Positions 21,466-33,773 of a stretch of 38,340 nt of DNA are shown here, in pieces. The stretch covers positions 1 to 38,340 of the forward strand of contig NMRA01001097.1 of the NCBI GenBank assembly GCA_002633005.1, read 5' to 3'. Both the position numbers and the translations under genes were made by a program. Position 1 is the first letter of the stretch, and every line of letters starts with the position of its first letter. The notes under the pieces were generated by a model that searched no databases, had not been told where the DNA came from, and was given only the letters and a program-made list of their open reading frames with translations. Source of the stretch: Phoronis australis (Eukaryota > Phoronida > Phoronidae).

Positions 21466-24400
21466 AATTTGCATTGACATCAGTTGCACATCGATTTTAC
21501 CTCTGACTATTTTTTCCAGTAATTCATTTCCTACGTCGGAAAACAAGCGCCATCGATCAGGTGTTTACCTAAACTATAGGTCGAATTTTTCAATAGGCTG
21601 GTCGATCAATGTGAGATAAGACCAATACTTTTAATTAGAAAAACATAATGACATGTCTCTTGCTTTAAATTCCTGACGCTGAAACACATAAAATATGGAT
21701 GAAAGAAATATTCGATCGATGAGCATTGATTAAGCTGTCTCTCTGCCATTGCAGTTTTAATTCTTGATTACAAGGCGGAAATGTTTTGTATGAACTGCCT
21801 TATTATCAGTGACGCAATATCCAATGCCGGGGATGCAAACTTGTCTTAGATGTACAATAGAAAACGTTGGGTTTTAGGCCTTCTCCAATACTACAGGCAT
21901 TTCTATTGGCGGATATTCGAAAAACGGCTCTTCAAAAACGTAAAATGTTGTCTCCCGTATTTTTGTAAAGGAACAATATTTTAGGAGATTGTATCAAGCA
22001 TTCTGTGTTCCAATTTAAATCTTTTTATCTATGGTAGTTGTATTGCACTAACAATTATCAAGCCTTTAATTTTCACTCGGTGAGCACAGTTTATAACTTT
22101 ACTTTATGCAGTGCAAATACAGTTAGTTACTAACAAAATTCCAGTATATCTCCTTAAATGATAGTCACGTGTGTGATCAAGAATACAACATCTGGCCAAA
22201 ATAAACAATATTTAACAACCACCTACATTACATAACAATTTTACACTGGGCGCTATTACAAAAGTATTTTAATACTTTCCAGAAAGATTTTAAAAGAGAT
22301 GCGCCCGATTGCATAATTTTGTAAAGTTATCCCAAAATATGCCCACGGGCTCAGTTTAGGCTGCATTTATTTTTNTGTACGTTTACAACATGTAGCTGTT
22401 GAAATGTATCATTTAGCGAACTCCATTCACCAAGCAAGAAAACGATCGCTGTTGGGTAGTAGAGTCCATGTAAATGGTAAATGTACTTATTTATCCCTCA
22501 TTTTGTGTGGTTGATAATGTTGCTTTAGATTACAGTGTACATACTTGGACGTATATCTTATTTGTATGTCCTTGTAGTGGTTGGTGTGTTAGCATTTACA
22601 AAAAGGTTCCCTGCCATGAAACGCTATTCTTCTATTAAGTGGTTGCTGTGTTATAATCTGAAGAAAATTTACCTCTTCTTTTGAGTTAAATAAACACTTC
22701 CGCTTCATTTCGTAATGTTGGCTTTAACACATGATGGTTCAGCTAAAATTTAAACCCAAATAATTCTAATCTTACACAAGCTAAAATATTTTCAAATTTA
22801 ACTGAGCTTTCAACTGTTTTTTAGGTCATTTTTATTTCGGAAGTGCACCACAGTCTAAATTGTCATCGTTTTGAGAAAGACCTAACACTTTGCAACTAGA
22901 TGTTATACATTTGTGTTGTCAATACATGTAGGTTTGACAGTTTGATTTTTAAAGTCCTTATTTACTCTAACTAAATATTTTTAGACTTTTGCATTCCCTT
23001 AAATAAAATATAGAAGACTCTTATAAATTAGGTTATCCCATCTGTGGGGAAATATGCAGAGTGCAAAGTTGCTTTCCAAAGACGTTTAAACATGGATTGA
23101 CGAGGGTTATCAAAAGGTAACCTCTTTGTACATATTTAATGAGTTTCAACTTGAAAATGTTTCTGGGAAGGGCAAGAACTTTGCTTTTGACGAAGTTTGA
23201 CGGAAGTCGGACGGTGTACTAAAGAGCATTGAGACCCGATTTTGAATGAAGAAATGCGATTCAAGCGGATCCGAATAGCTATTATCAATGTGTATTTCTA
23301 AGGTAACTGAACAGATGAAATTCTTTTGCAAAATGTTTTCACTCTGTTGCAAAATCAGATGGAGAGAGGGAGTCTTAGGTAAATAGTGCACGTTAGCGGA
23401 GACGTCTATTGAACGGGGACCAGAAAATGTATCAAGTGAAAAAAACGTCTTATCAATACAATTAATACACAGAGTGAAGATGGTGTATTATGTATGAGTG
23501 AGGTTAATATTGATCAATAGTTCACAGATAAGAAAGCAAGATGTGGGACATGTTTGTTGAGTAAATAAGTGATATCCATGGAACAGTCCATCGGTCCCAA
23601 GAATTTCAGCAGTTGCATCCATACACGTATCTACAGATCAATTGCCAATGTTTGTTTGCTTAACATTGAGCCATTGGTTGACAGACCGTTTGCAATCTAT
23701 ATGTTTTAAGTGTCTATTAGATCTGTGGGAACGTTTGATGACCGTGTACGCCATGTCTAACTGGTTATCGTACTCATAGACTTCTGCCCCTTTTGCTTAA
23801 AAAATAAAACTCCTAAACTGTAACGGGCTAAAATTGACAGGAATGCACATTAATACGAAAAAATTCTAAAACATCTTGCTAGAGGGCTTCAACAAGCGAG
23901 GAAGGCATCATCGTCCTTACAGCACAATTTGAGAAAATGTCGCAACTAATGAACGCCTGAGTATATTCAACAGGCGAACTGTGTATATATCGGTGACAGC
24001 AAAAATCAAGTACACCCTTTCTGAAACAACTCTTCATAAAATTGGTGTTTCCGTGAGTCATGACGTATTTTGGTCACGAAATTAGGTCACGTCTCGTACC
24101 TGTATGTCCTTGTACCATCCACCAAAAACTCAAATAGCGTTGTAGCGGAAGGAATTTTGAGAAACCTCACTCCTAAGGCAGTGTATCCTGGGCCCTGTTA
24201 CAGTAAACTTAATTTTCAAAGCATGAACCTAGCTAAAAAGTTGCCTGTTCCCAAACTTAGCCACAATAAAACGAATCCTGACGTTGGGACTCATCTCTAC
24301 ACTTCGAAATAGACGAAGCAGTAATCGAAGTTTCCGAGATGAAGTTCTTCTTACTCCGTTCCAAGGTGATTGTGATATTACCGGACGTATTTCTTCGGAT

Positions 24401-25600
24401 TTTGCAGTGCCCTGTAGGAGTTTATTGAGTTACTTTGGCTGCGTATAAATCTAATTTTGGCATTATATATCTGTTTGTTAATAATTCATTCAATTTACAT
24501 ATTATGAACTTAGGTCGAAAAAGTGTTATTTTGCTTGTGCAATTTTGTTGAAATAAAGGTAGGCCTGTCCATATTTTTGGTGGGTTTGACCTGCAACAGG
24601 GGACTGGAGACAAAGAGAAAGAATGACGGCAACTGGATGGTGGGAGGATTGTGTTTTGATGCTATCTTTCTAAGGGCCCAAAGGCAGGAGTTTTTCAATC
24701 GGTCCGCTTTTACAATGGTTGGTGGCCCACGTTTTGTAAGTCTCCTGGAAAAAACTTTTTGAGAATACTTTTAAAGGCCTAACATGGTGCTAAAATGATC
24801 ATATTTACATCTAAGATACGTGTATTGACGAAAAACATCAAAATACGGTGTAATAGCATACCTATACAATAGCCACATCACGGACTCCTTTAGCGCCAAA
24901 AAACTGAGATGGCGCTTGCACTAACCGAAGTCTATGAAATCATCGTTACAACGAGTTGACTTTCACCGAGTCTCCATCGTATTGGAATCAGCGATGACTG
25001 GCCGTTTAATTTAGTGCAAAATACGTGGAAAATCAAGGAAACACGTTAGTTGTTTATTTCATGTCAATATATATTAAAATCGATCATTACCTTTATGCTT
25101 TTTATTTAATTATTTAGCACACATTCCAACACGGGCCCGTATGGGGGTCGCCGAAACAGCCGGAAAAAAGTCTTCGTCCGAGTTATTATCAGACAAATTC
25201 ACAATGTTTATTATAAAGTGTCATTTGCTTTACACGAAAACTTTGATGTTAAAAGCTTTGCAATTATGTCTTCTTGAAGCCGAAGGCGTGAACGCTGCGC
25301 GATTCAAATACATGTATGGGCCTCTGCTGAGGGTGTCTCCTATAAAGGAATCGGAAATAAAAGGCCGTTTAATTTGGTGCAAAATACGTGAAAACGGTAC
25401 AGCACATTAGCTTGATCATTTCGAACAAAGCAATTATATTCAAATTCACTGAAAATTTTATATTATAAACTTAACTTTCAAAATAATTTGTCTTGAAATC
25501 CTGCGACCAGTAGTCGGCGTGATTTTGACTCGGTCAACCTCAAAAGATTGAAAATTTTATAGCGACACAACGTTTCGAGTATATGAAATAAAAAGCTATG
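21466..25600. other. no supported gene; scattered short repeats
   Basis: A single assembly N lies at 22375. A roughly 24-base string beginning GGCCGTTTAATTT and containing GTGCAAAATACGTG occurs near 25009 and again near 25362, with related flanks, so this part was duplicated or holds two copies of an element. Open frames (23146-23391 minus, 24070-24312, 24523-24762, 25141-25410 plus) show no recognised domain. Confidence 0.45.
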
Positions 25601-25768
25601 AAATGAAGTCTAGATTGCATGAAAACCTACCGAATTATAAGGATTTGTAATCAACCAAAAATATATTCCCATATGGGCCGACAGAAATGAAGTCTAGATT
25701 GCATGAAAACCTACCGAATTATAAGGATTTGTAATCAACCAAAAATATATTCCCATATGGGCCGACAG
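25601..25768. repeat. perfect 84-bp tandem duplication
   Basis: Positions 25601-25684 and 25685-25768 are identical base for base; each begins AAATGAAGTCTAGATTGCAT and ends CATATGGGCCGACAG. A third, degenerate echo (ATTCCGATTTGGGCCGGAAC) follows near 25811. The identity implies a very recent duplication or an assembly artefact. Confidence 0.97.
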
Positions 25769-26329
25769 TATACGATTTCCGTTAGGCTTACGGGAACAAC
25801 CAGAATCAGAATATTCCGATTTGGGCCGGAACAGTAACACAAAACGTCGAAGTGCGCACGTCAGATCTTAATTGTAGCCAGCAAGCTACTTGTTTGAAGA
25901 CTGTCGCCAAAATACAGCTAGGCCTACGCGACACTGTGGATTTAGTTCCGTTAGACCACGCTATTTCATAGAGGCCGGGTACGAGTACTGTTAGTCACCT
26001 TAATTAGTCTCTGTAGTATGCAAGAAAAAAAAACAATATTTTTATGAACAGTACTTGCATTTATGATGTTAAAAAGGTGTTTTAGTCGCTGGAGGCTATC
26101 TTTAACGGAACAGATTTATCCTGGTGTATTTTTACTTCTTTTACTAGAGAGTTCCTAAAGAGGTTATTGTATTTAGAACTGCACACTTTTAAGAAATTTC
26201 ACTTTGAAGTAGCGTAATATTCACCGAAAAAACAATTGTAGGCGGTCTGATATGCGTTGTATGCGCAGGCCTAGCAAATTTTTATGCTTTATTAATATAT
26301 GGTTAAAACCGAGCTCAGGAGCTAGGAAC
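25769..26329. other. no supported gene
   Basis: Noncoding sequence between the 84-bp duplication and a tRNA-like fragment. No domain, repeat or RNA gene could be supported. Confidence 0.5.
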
Positions 26330-26425
26330 CTGGCTCAAGGGTTCAGCAGTCTGACCTGGTTTGACTCGAACCCACGACCTGAGTACAGAAAGCGGGCCTT
26401 TATCAACCAGGCCACCCTGCCTTCG
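26330..26425 (-). mobile_element. tRNA-derived SINE fragment or tRNA pseudogene
   Basis: On the minus strand TGGCCTGGTTGATAAAGGC (26414-26395) resembles an A box and GGTTCGAGTCA (near 26372-26362) a B box. Between them lies an anticodon-arm-like GCTTTCTGTACTCAGG. The stems do not pair well enough for a working tRNA. A duplicated CCTGG(T/C)T phrase follows. A SINE head is the likeliest source. Confidence 0.5.
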
Positions 26426-26703
26426 AATAGCTTAGTGACGAGTGAAATCATAATAACCAGTCGACGTCACGAACGAGATGGTGACTGCTAAAAGCCCTCT
26501 TTTAAAAATTTTGTTTATGATAGAACTTGTTGTTTATATTTTCTTATAGACTTGATGGTTTTGACCACAATCATCAACAACTTTTTTAAGGCTGTATTCT
26601 TAAGGTGTAAACAACTCGGCTGAACGGCATACGCAGTATTCCTTATCACTCACGGTTGATCGATCGTCAAACAAGAATCGAGTATCTCCAATAGTAACAC
26701 AAA

Positions 26704-26711
26704 TGACGTCA
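26704..26711. promoter_or_regulatory. perfect CRE (TGACGTCA) upstream of the ankyrin-like gene
   Basis: The CREB/ATF palindrome TGACGTCA lies about 90 bp before the ATG at 26800, and a second TGACGAATCA half-site-like string lies about 25 bp further on. Proximal CREs are typical of TATA-less promoters. No TATA box is evident. Other TGACGTCA copies occur in the window, so position is the main argument. Confidence 0.45.
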
Positions 26712-26799
26712 ATGGGTTTTTACAATGACGAATCACAACCTGAAAATAACAGTCCCGTCGTACAGAGTTGGCACAGATTCAAAGGCACATTGAAAGAAG

Positions 26800-26865
26800 A
26801 TGGCAGCAAAAAAGGCAAGTGGCGGATCTGAAGGTTACCTCCTCGCCAAAAATCAAAAGAAAAAG
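26800..26865 (+). CDS. putative first exon of an ankyrin-like gene
   Basis: An ATG in good context (AAGATGG) opens 22 codons beginning MAAKKASGGSEGYLLAKNQK and ending in lysines, directly at a strong donor, AAG|GTAGGT (from 26866). It ends in phase 0, matching the next coding exon at 31910. The basic, disordered start suits an N-terminus. An open frame on the other strand over the same bases appears to be a shadow. The intron to the next exon would be about 5 kb. The family assignment comes from the next exon only. Confidence 0.5.
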
Positions 26866-27289
26866 GTAGGTACAGTGTCTGTGCTTTTGTCAATCGTATG
26901 TTTGACCTTGAAAACCTAATGTACAACGCTGTTAACCCGCAAGCCCGAATTTCCGTGAACAGCAAGAAATCGAAGCCTTCAGCGACTCATGAAAAAGCAT
27001 CACTAAAACTTGCGAATTCTAAAAGGATACACATACGTTTTCTTGTGACTTGAATTGGCCTGGGAAACATAATTATTTTACAAACAATGTTAAGAAATCA
27101 ATTTTACAAGAGTAGAAACATGCCTTTTCATGTATTCATCCTAAACAGGGGGGTATGGATATTTTGAAATCCAACGCACGTCGTATTCATGCAGATCACT
27201 GTTATATTGCTAATTTACAAAAAGAAAAAGACATCCGAGTGCTCATTATGCCCTCACCGTTGAGTCTATCGCAGTTTGTTATTAAACCT
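26866..27289. other. intron sequence, nothing recognised
   Basis: Start of the proposed 5-kb intron. No domain, RNA gene or repeat seen before the 50-bp minisatellite. Confidence 0.4.
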
Positions 27290-27746
27290 TGAGTATCTAC
27301 ACTATACTAAAGTTGTCCACTGTTATCCTGTTACTGTCTAGAATATTTACATATAATACTAATGTTGACCACTGTCATCCTGTTACTGACCAGAAAATCT
27401 ATATTATACTAAAGTTTCCACTGTTATCCTGTTAACGACTAAAATATCTACACTATACTAATGTTGACCACTGTTATCCTGTTACTGACTAGAATATCTA
27501 TATTATACTAAAGTTTCCACTGTTATCTTGTTAACGACCAAAATATCTACACTATACTAATGTTGACCACTGTTATCCTGTTACTGACTAGAATATCTAT
27601 GTTATACTAAAGTTGTCCACTGTTATCCTGTTACTGACTAGAATATCAATGTCATACTAAAGTTGACCAATGTTATCCTGTTACTGACTAGAATATCTAT
27701 GTTATACTAAAGTTGTCCACAGTTATCCTGTTACCGACTAGAATAT
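27290..27746. repeat. 50-bp minisatellite, about 9 copies, with dimeric order
   Basis: Units of about 49-51 bp contain CTGTTATCCTGTTACTGACT, then AGAATATCTA, then TATACTAA(A/T)GTT. In the first half, two versions alternate: one with GTTGACCACTG and TTACTGACTAG, the other with GTTTCCACTG and TTAACGAC(T/C)A. This gives a 99-bp higher-order dimer. The second half is a more uniform monomer array. It lies in the intron of the ankyrin-like gene. Confidence 0.95.
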
Positions 27747-28342
27747 CGAAATCCTCAGCGACTCAGAGCTACATGTATAACATAGCAAAATTCGTAATGT
27801 TTTACGACTTTATTACAAATCACCAATTCTCATCAAATTGCGTCATGAACTTTGAATTTCCTGACATCATATAACAGTTGGGTCGGAGCTCAGTGCCGTT
27901 TGCATGAAACAGCTCCAAATAGGGAATTGACTAAGTTTTCTAAATCTAATGTGAGCCTCTGGACTTGTGAAATCACCGCTTTTTCAGCACTAATTAAACA
28001 ACGTAGGGGGCTTCTCAGTGTCAGTTGAGAAGTTTATCTAGGAAACGCAGTGGGTGTGACGTAGACACACAGAGGAGCTGTACACCATTGTTCTTAACGT
28101 AGTATACATAGTGTTTTCATGTAGTGTGACGTAGACACAGTAGGGTACATGTAGCAGAGAGAGGGGAGCCGACAGAGCATTGACAACGGGAATCAACTAA
28201 AAATATTGTTTTTAGAAATTGTAGCTGATTTGTAGTTGAATTGAATGAGGTTTGTATTTTATGTTGCATCTGCTTTACTTTTATTAGTGCTAGTGTGCAT
28301 TTGAGTAGAGAGAGAGTGACATCTAGTAAACGTAGTCCCATC
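27747..28342. other. no supported gene
   Basis: GTGTGACGTAGACACA occurs twice (about 28053 and 28123), a short direct repeat 70 bp apart. Otherwise nothing was recognised. Confidence 0.5.
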
Positions 28343-28470
28343 CATCACTAAACCTCTGCACGCTATTGTGTAGGCGCACTCGACATCACCAAACCTCTGC
28401 ACGCTACTATGTAGACGTACTGAACATCACCAAACCTCTGTACGCTACTACAGTATGTAGACGCGCTGAA
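28343..28470. repeat. 41-bp tandem repeat, 3 copies
   Basis: Copies start at 28343, 28384 and 28425, each CATCAC(T/C)AAACCTCTG then (C/T)ACGCTA and a GTAG(A/G)CG box. The third has a 5-base insertion (ACAGT). Confidence 0.93.
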
Positions 28471-30142
28471 CACCTTTTCACCTAGCGTACCCATGCTGGT
28501 TAAGGCATATATATACTGCTTCGTCACGCAGACGGAAAAGATTGTAAAACTTGAAAACCCAGTTTACTGAAAGGCATTATTCCTATGATGAGAGGGTGTG
28601 GTCTCTGTGTCTCATTTGTATTGTGCTTCAAAACTAATTTTAGAAACAGCTATAGATTTTGCATTACAAAACTAAAATACGCACACGACGGCACTGAAGC
28701 AATGAGTGCAGAGAGGAGAACCGGAATTTATAGACTATTTTGTGGTTGAACATACAGTTTATGCCAAATTGAGGCATTTGCGTTTTGTTACACGAATGTT
28801 GATAGACTTTTCAACTAAAGAGTATTTGAAATGTATGGAAGTATTTGTAAAGTAGCTCGTGGTTGTGAACATTGTAATCATTATTCGTATATTTACGTAC
28901 GATAATCGCAGAGACCAAAACTTATATAAAGGTAAAAAACCACGCAGTGTTAAACTCATTGTTAATTGTACATTGTTACAGAAGAATGATAGGTTGTCGC
29001 TACGTATTTATGTTATTGACAATATTGTTTACAATTCACGTTTAGATATAAATGAGTGTGCTATGTTATAAACGATCAAATGCGCACTTCAAGATTGTGT
29101 GCTGATACGCCGTGCCTGGGGTGAATATTTACATTTTAGTTTAGCATGGCACGGAAGAGGAAACGGTGTGTGCATACACCACCTGCTGGTAGCTAGGGGC
29201 AGACTAAAGATGTTCTCCCGGGTTTTGTCGGCTGGTACAGTTTTCAAATATTGGGCAAGTTGGTTGTTTACTAGAACTGAGTAAAAGCCCTTACGTGCTT
29301 TCAATAATTCATCTACTGACTCAAAGAATGACGTGGTTCCGCTACGCGTGTGTATTTGTGTCATGGTCTAAGCTACACTTTACATAGCTGTAGACAGTAA
29401 CCGTGTATTCTGTGGCGAACATAAACTGAAAGAGGTGGTCTGAGTTGTTCACAGTTGTAACCAGTGACACGTGACTGAAAACAACCATTCACAGATTAGT
29501 ACTCCTCTATCATCATGCAAATGTACTGGCAAGCTGAAGATATTTACATTCTCAGTAAACTTCCCAGGAGAACAAGAAAGCTTTAAGTAGTAAAATATTC
29601 ACATGTCACGGCAGTGGAACATTACTCCGGCGTTATTGCGGATTCTACGCTTGCTTCTGAGAAGACTGCCAAGCTGGAATCTTAAAATAGCTGTAAAATT
29701 TGGCCAATGAAGGTAGTTGAATTGACCCATTACCAGTGTCACTTGTCATTTTGCAGACAGCTCTTCATTGATTGGTTGAGGTAACTGCCTAAGGTCTAGT
29801 TTTTCAAAAACCTTTCTCATACCCTTTGTTAGCCCATGAAAGACAACAAAGCGCTCTTTCATGTGTACAACACTCAATGACAGCAGCCATTTGCACAAGC
29901 GCGTGGTCCGGGGGGTCGATACATCAACTGTTTTACTTGCGGTGTGACTAGAACGTTGTAACCTGGCGTTCTGTCAGTAGCACTAGGACCTACGCTAGGA
30001 CCTACCTAAAACCTAACCAGAATCACGTGTTCTCTTTGAAAATACACGGCAATACCTCACGTAATATCGCGAAGCCTTGCTTTTTAACGAGGTCCTAACG
30101 TCACTGAACGAGAGGCAGTTTCAAGTAGCTGCACCCGCCCGC
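28471..30142. other. no firmly supported gene; one coding-like minus frame
   Basis: The minus frame 29364-29089 (91 codons from an ATG) has protein-like texture early on (SFFESVDELLKARKGFYSVL, then NQLAQYLKTVPADKTRENIF) with no recognised family. It could be an orphan exon or an old element gene. GCTAGGACCTAC-type repeats lie near 29990-30005. Confidence 0.3.
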
Positions 30143-30262
30143 GTTGAATTGCACTGTATATGCAATGCGATATAACCCTCCCAATACACGTCGAATTGTA
30201 TATGCAATGTGATGTTACCCTGCCAATACACGTTGAATTGTATATGCAATGCGATGTCGCTT
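30143..30262. repeat. 42-48-bp tandem repeat, 3 copies
   Basis: Blocks start at 30143, 30191 and 30233. Each has T(T/C)GAATTG, then TATATGCAATG(C/T)GAT. The first two continue with CCAATACACG before the next copy. The first copy has an insertion. Confidence 0.85.
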
Positions 30263-30863
30263 TTTGACACCACCAAAATCAAAATCAGGAAGCTATCAAG
30301 TGCGATCAAAAACGTTAATCTAAACTGTTTGTCTAACACCCTTGTACCTACATGCATGTGCTCCTATAGCATTCAGTACATATGTGTACCTCTTTCAAGG
30401 CATACTGACTGTGCTGGAGCCTTACCGGAATGTTGATTCATTTTGACTTTCCATTAGTGATCGATATTAAAATAGTTTAAACAAGATGACACATCTCGCA
30501 CTACAAGTCAGCATTTATTTGTCCACCCCACATCTGTATGTTTTTGTAGACAGGCATCAAGTACGTACTGATCTTTTACTTGTAAATATTTTTCAAAATA
30601 AAATAAACTGTATTTCGAAACTCTGATTTTTGCAAAATAGTAAAACAGCTTTGTTCCTTCGCAGTGAAAATGTAGACAAATGACAGTTGGAGGAGACATT
30701 TGCTTTAACGAAAAAGAATAGTGTATCAAAATCTTCTACTGATTATCATCCAAGCATTTCAACTGTATGATCCAAGGAGCTTCATCGGTGTCACGGCGGT
30801 CTTACAGATTGTTATTTTTTCAACCATTTTCACTCTGCGTTCCAGAAGTTGAAAGGTTTATAT
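30263..30863. other. no supported gene
   Basis: AT-rich intron sequence with short overlapping frames and no domain. Confidence 0.5.
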
Positions 30864-31023
30864 ATACCAGTGTTTTGTATGAAAATAACTTGACGTAAAA
30901 CCAGTCATTATTCAAGCAGTCTGATCTCACTGTCCCTCGATACATTTCTCCCATCTCTAGAGCAGTGAGAACTGAGAGAGGGGTGCTCGACTGCCGCGTT
31001 GTAATCACGTGGACATTAGGATG
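30864..31023 (-). CDS. possible exon, minus strand, unknown product
   Basis: On the minus strand an acceptor-like TGGCTTAG ends at 31024. The frame then reads HPNVHVITTRQSSTPLSVLT and ALEMGEMYRGTVRSDCLNND, and reaches a possible donor CTG|GTATAT near 30864. Without the splice it stays open to a TGA at 30820-30822. The protein-like composition is the main support. It lies within the proposed intron of the plus-strand ankyrin-like gene, so it would be a nested gene, an old element or chance. No family recognised. Confidence 0.25.
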
Positions 31024-31909
31024 CTAAGCCATTTAGATATTGAACCCCAAAAAGTGACCGATTTGCGTCGGAGCAGTTTCCATGAAAAGGTCCTTGGAAA
31101 CTTAATGAACTGCATTTCTATTGGTGTTTGAAATTGACAAATGTTGTACACATTTTCCAGTGAAATTGTGTACTCCAAAATGTGTTTTTTTGTGGAAAAT
31201 CAAATCGATAAAGGTTCTATTTTGTTGGTAATTCTGTCAATACAGCTCCTTAAAGGTTTTTTGTTGGAACCGATATGCGCTTCCTTCTTAAGGAGGCAAG
31301 TTCTAAGACTTTCACCCATCTGAGCGACACGCCCCCGGTAACAAGCCAGTTTACTTTTTCAAAGAACGGGCAACGCTGCTTAGGTCCTATATGTAGATCT
31401 TTGTATTCTTTCACCTTCATAAGTGTCGTATTCTCGTTCTAGTGACGATATACAAAAGGCAATGTGGAATTCACAACACCGCNTCTTTGAGACCTACATG
31501 AAACAAATAATTTCTTTCGATTACGCTATATAATCTTTTCAACAACTATTTAAAGTCCGATGCACTTTTTATACATCTATTATAAAAATGCATCGTTTGC
31601 ACAAACTCCCGGCCGTCTTCCCATCTCCACAACAGACTTTCGTTGCGCCCATTTTGGCGCTGACTTGGTCCCTGGTATTGCACCGCCCCCCTATTTGGAT
31701 TCAAGGTATTCTAGGAAAAAGTAGACATGCGAATGTAGTTTTTTAGTGCGTCAGATTTCCAGCGGGACGACACTAATATCATAATTGCAGGGATGCTCAA
31801 ATGATGTTTAAATGTCACTTGGAAGTATGAAGCAATGTAATGACTCGATGGCGATAGCACATGTACACTGGGTGAAATGTAATTCATATTTATTTGTTAT
31901 TATTTTCAG
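31024..31909. other. no supported gene; intron sequence with one N
   Basis: An assembly N lies at 31483. No domain or repeat recognised. The stretch ends in a pyrimidine-rich acceptor (TTATTATTTTCAG). Confidence 0.5.
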
Positions 31910-31999
31910 GTTATAAAAGCAGTGGAAGATGGCGACTGTGCGCCTCTTCAGAAATTGATCAAGAATAAATGGAACCTTAACCAACCATTGGACCAGGAA
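31910..31999 (+). CDS. ankyrin-type exon of the putative gene starting at 26800
   Basis: The exon has exactly 30 codons, phase 0 at both ends, between a strong acceptor (TTATTTTCAG) and a strong donor (GAA|GTAAGT). It reads VIKAVEDGDCAPLQKLIKN and then KWNLNQPLDQE. The pattern 'A(V/A)xxGDxxxLxxLI' followed by 'N.(P)LD' is how the first ankyrin repeat in many proteins begins (helix, turn, helix, then the loop), though the TPLHxA signature itself is not in this exon. Ankyrin repeats are protein-binding scaffolds. Further repeats would be expected downstream. I could not name the gene. Confidence 0.62.
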
Positions 32000-33773
32000 G
32001 TAAGTATGCATACATGAACACTCCCCTAAAAAAATCTTGAAAATATTTTTTGCAACCGTTGCCTTTCAAATTAAATGACTATGTTGAATATTATATTTTT
32101 CGCCAAAACATTTTATTGCCACAGCAGATAGGATTAATCGATTCCATCACTTTGTTGTCTATTAGTTACAATAAAAACATTTAATTTTATTCATTTGTTA
32201 TTGGGTTTGACGTACACGTAATTTGACCTCATATGACCTTGAGGTTCCCTACCATAAACATAAATATTCATTTCTCAATCTGATCACTTTTTGGACTTTG
32301 CGCTTTCCGAGAAAAGAAGTCTTAAGTGCTCCTCTCGCGGACCACCAGTTACTGAGAGAGCTAGTGTTTGTGTTAAAACGTTATTATCAATTGCATACTG
32401 AGCATAACCTGCGCAAAGACAGGGCGACATTCCGTCGATTACGAATCCTCAGTTCAGTCGCTAAATGCATATACATGTAGAGCTCCAACAAATACGCATA
32501 CTACTTACTTTTGATGTAAGTTGTCTAGAATCTTTTGGAAGATTGTTGCGTTTTATTGATGCACCCGAACGCATCTTTTAAAACACTGCACTCTGGAACG
32601 TATTTGCGCCTTTTTATTTTCACGCGTTCGTACCACAAAATCATAGTTCAGGAATATCCCTGCGTGAGGAGCATTCATTTCTTTAAAAGTAAGTTGTACG
32701 GCACTAAAAGCTGCATACGTGTCCATGAATACTTTGTTGGTCTCTCTTTTGATGTTGTTGAATCAAGGTTTGTGTCTTCGCGTTACTTTAGTTTTGAGAA
32801 CATAGTTTAATATAGGTTATTTTAATACATGTGTAGGATTTCGAAAGACGTTCTAACTACTGAAAATACGGATGTGTTGGTGATATTGTCTTCAATAATT
32901 AGGTTCTGGTTTGTAGCATTCACGATCTGACATTTTTAATTTCCCATATCCTTCGCGCACAAGTGTTTATTCCTGAAAGTTCACAGAAATTAAGGCAGTG
33001 TTGTTTTCAGAATTCCCTATAGGTGGCAGGATCGTTAAGGCGTCGGGATTAAAAAGTTTAGAACCTGTTAAGCGGTCTTCAGCATACCAGATGCTGTTTT
33101 TGGCATTGATTATCAGTTTGGTAAATCATCAACACAAACCATTCTGTAATCATGATAGAATATTATATCTACAACCCTCAGGGAGCCTACACGTAAAAAG
33201 AAGGCAAAGCGAATTACGAAAACTTGCAAACTGCAAACAGTTTTAAAGGAATTGAGAAACTATCCAAAATTAATCAGTTTCAACTCAATGGCAGGTTACA
33301 CCTAACGTTCTTTGTCGCGTTATAGACCAACTGATATGATGGCAAAGTTAACTTATCTGGGTTACAGACTCATCAGCTTCCCGGGTCATCCTAGTCCCCA
33401 AGCCTCAAGATGGCGTTGATCGGCTTAGCTTGTTTGTTGGTTCGTTAACCGTGTTTCCTCTTGAATTTTAGTTCGTGACCGTGTAATTTGAGTGAATTGA
33501 TCATGTTTTGTGAGTCCAATCCCAAGTTTGCGAGTCATTGAACGGTGTTTGCAGGTACGTGAGTCGTGTTTTTACGTCCGTGACCGTGTTTATGGAGTTG
33601 GTTAACCGTGTAGTTTAGATACATTCCTTGTTTTTGTTCTATAAACAAGTCGAATTCTTTGCATGATGTTCAGTTGAAGTTTGCCATAGTTAGACTTCAT
33701 TGATTTATGTGATCCTGCTGATCAATTTATAGTTGTCCGTCTCAACAAGTTATGGTATGCGGTGGGCGTACAC
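32000..33773. other. intron or intergenic sequence; one tRNA-like fragment
   Basis: The frame 32535-32810 lacks an ATG start and a domain. At 33020-33075 TGGCAGGATCGTTAAGGCG, then TCGGGATTAAAAAGTTTAGA, resembles the 5' half of a serine/leucine tRNA (A box, anticodon arm), with no clear B box. A GACCGTGTT phrase recurs at 33400-33620. Otherwise nothing. Confidence 0.35.

Noticed and set aside
26330-26425. Functional tRNA gene
   Set aside because: A and B boxes are present but the acceptor, D and anticodon stems do not pair properly.
26720-26965. 81-codon minus frame over the first ankyrin-like exon
   Set aside because: The plus strand has a start context, donor and phase match. The minus frame has no supporting signal.
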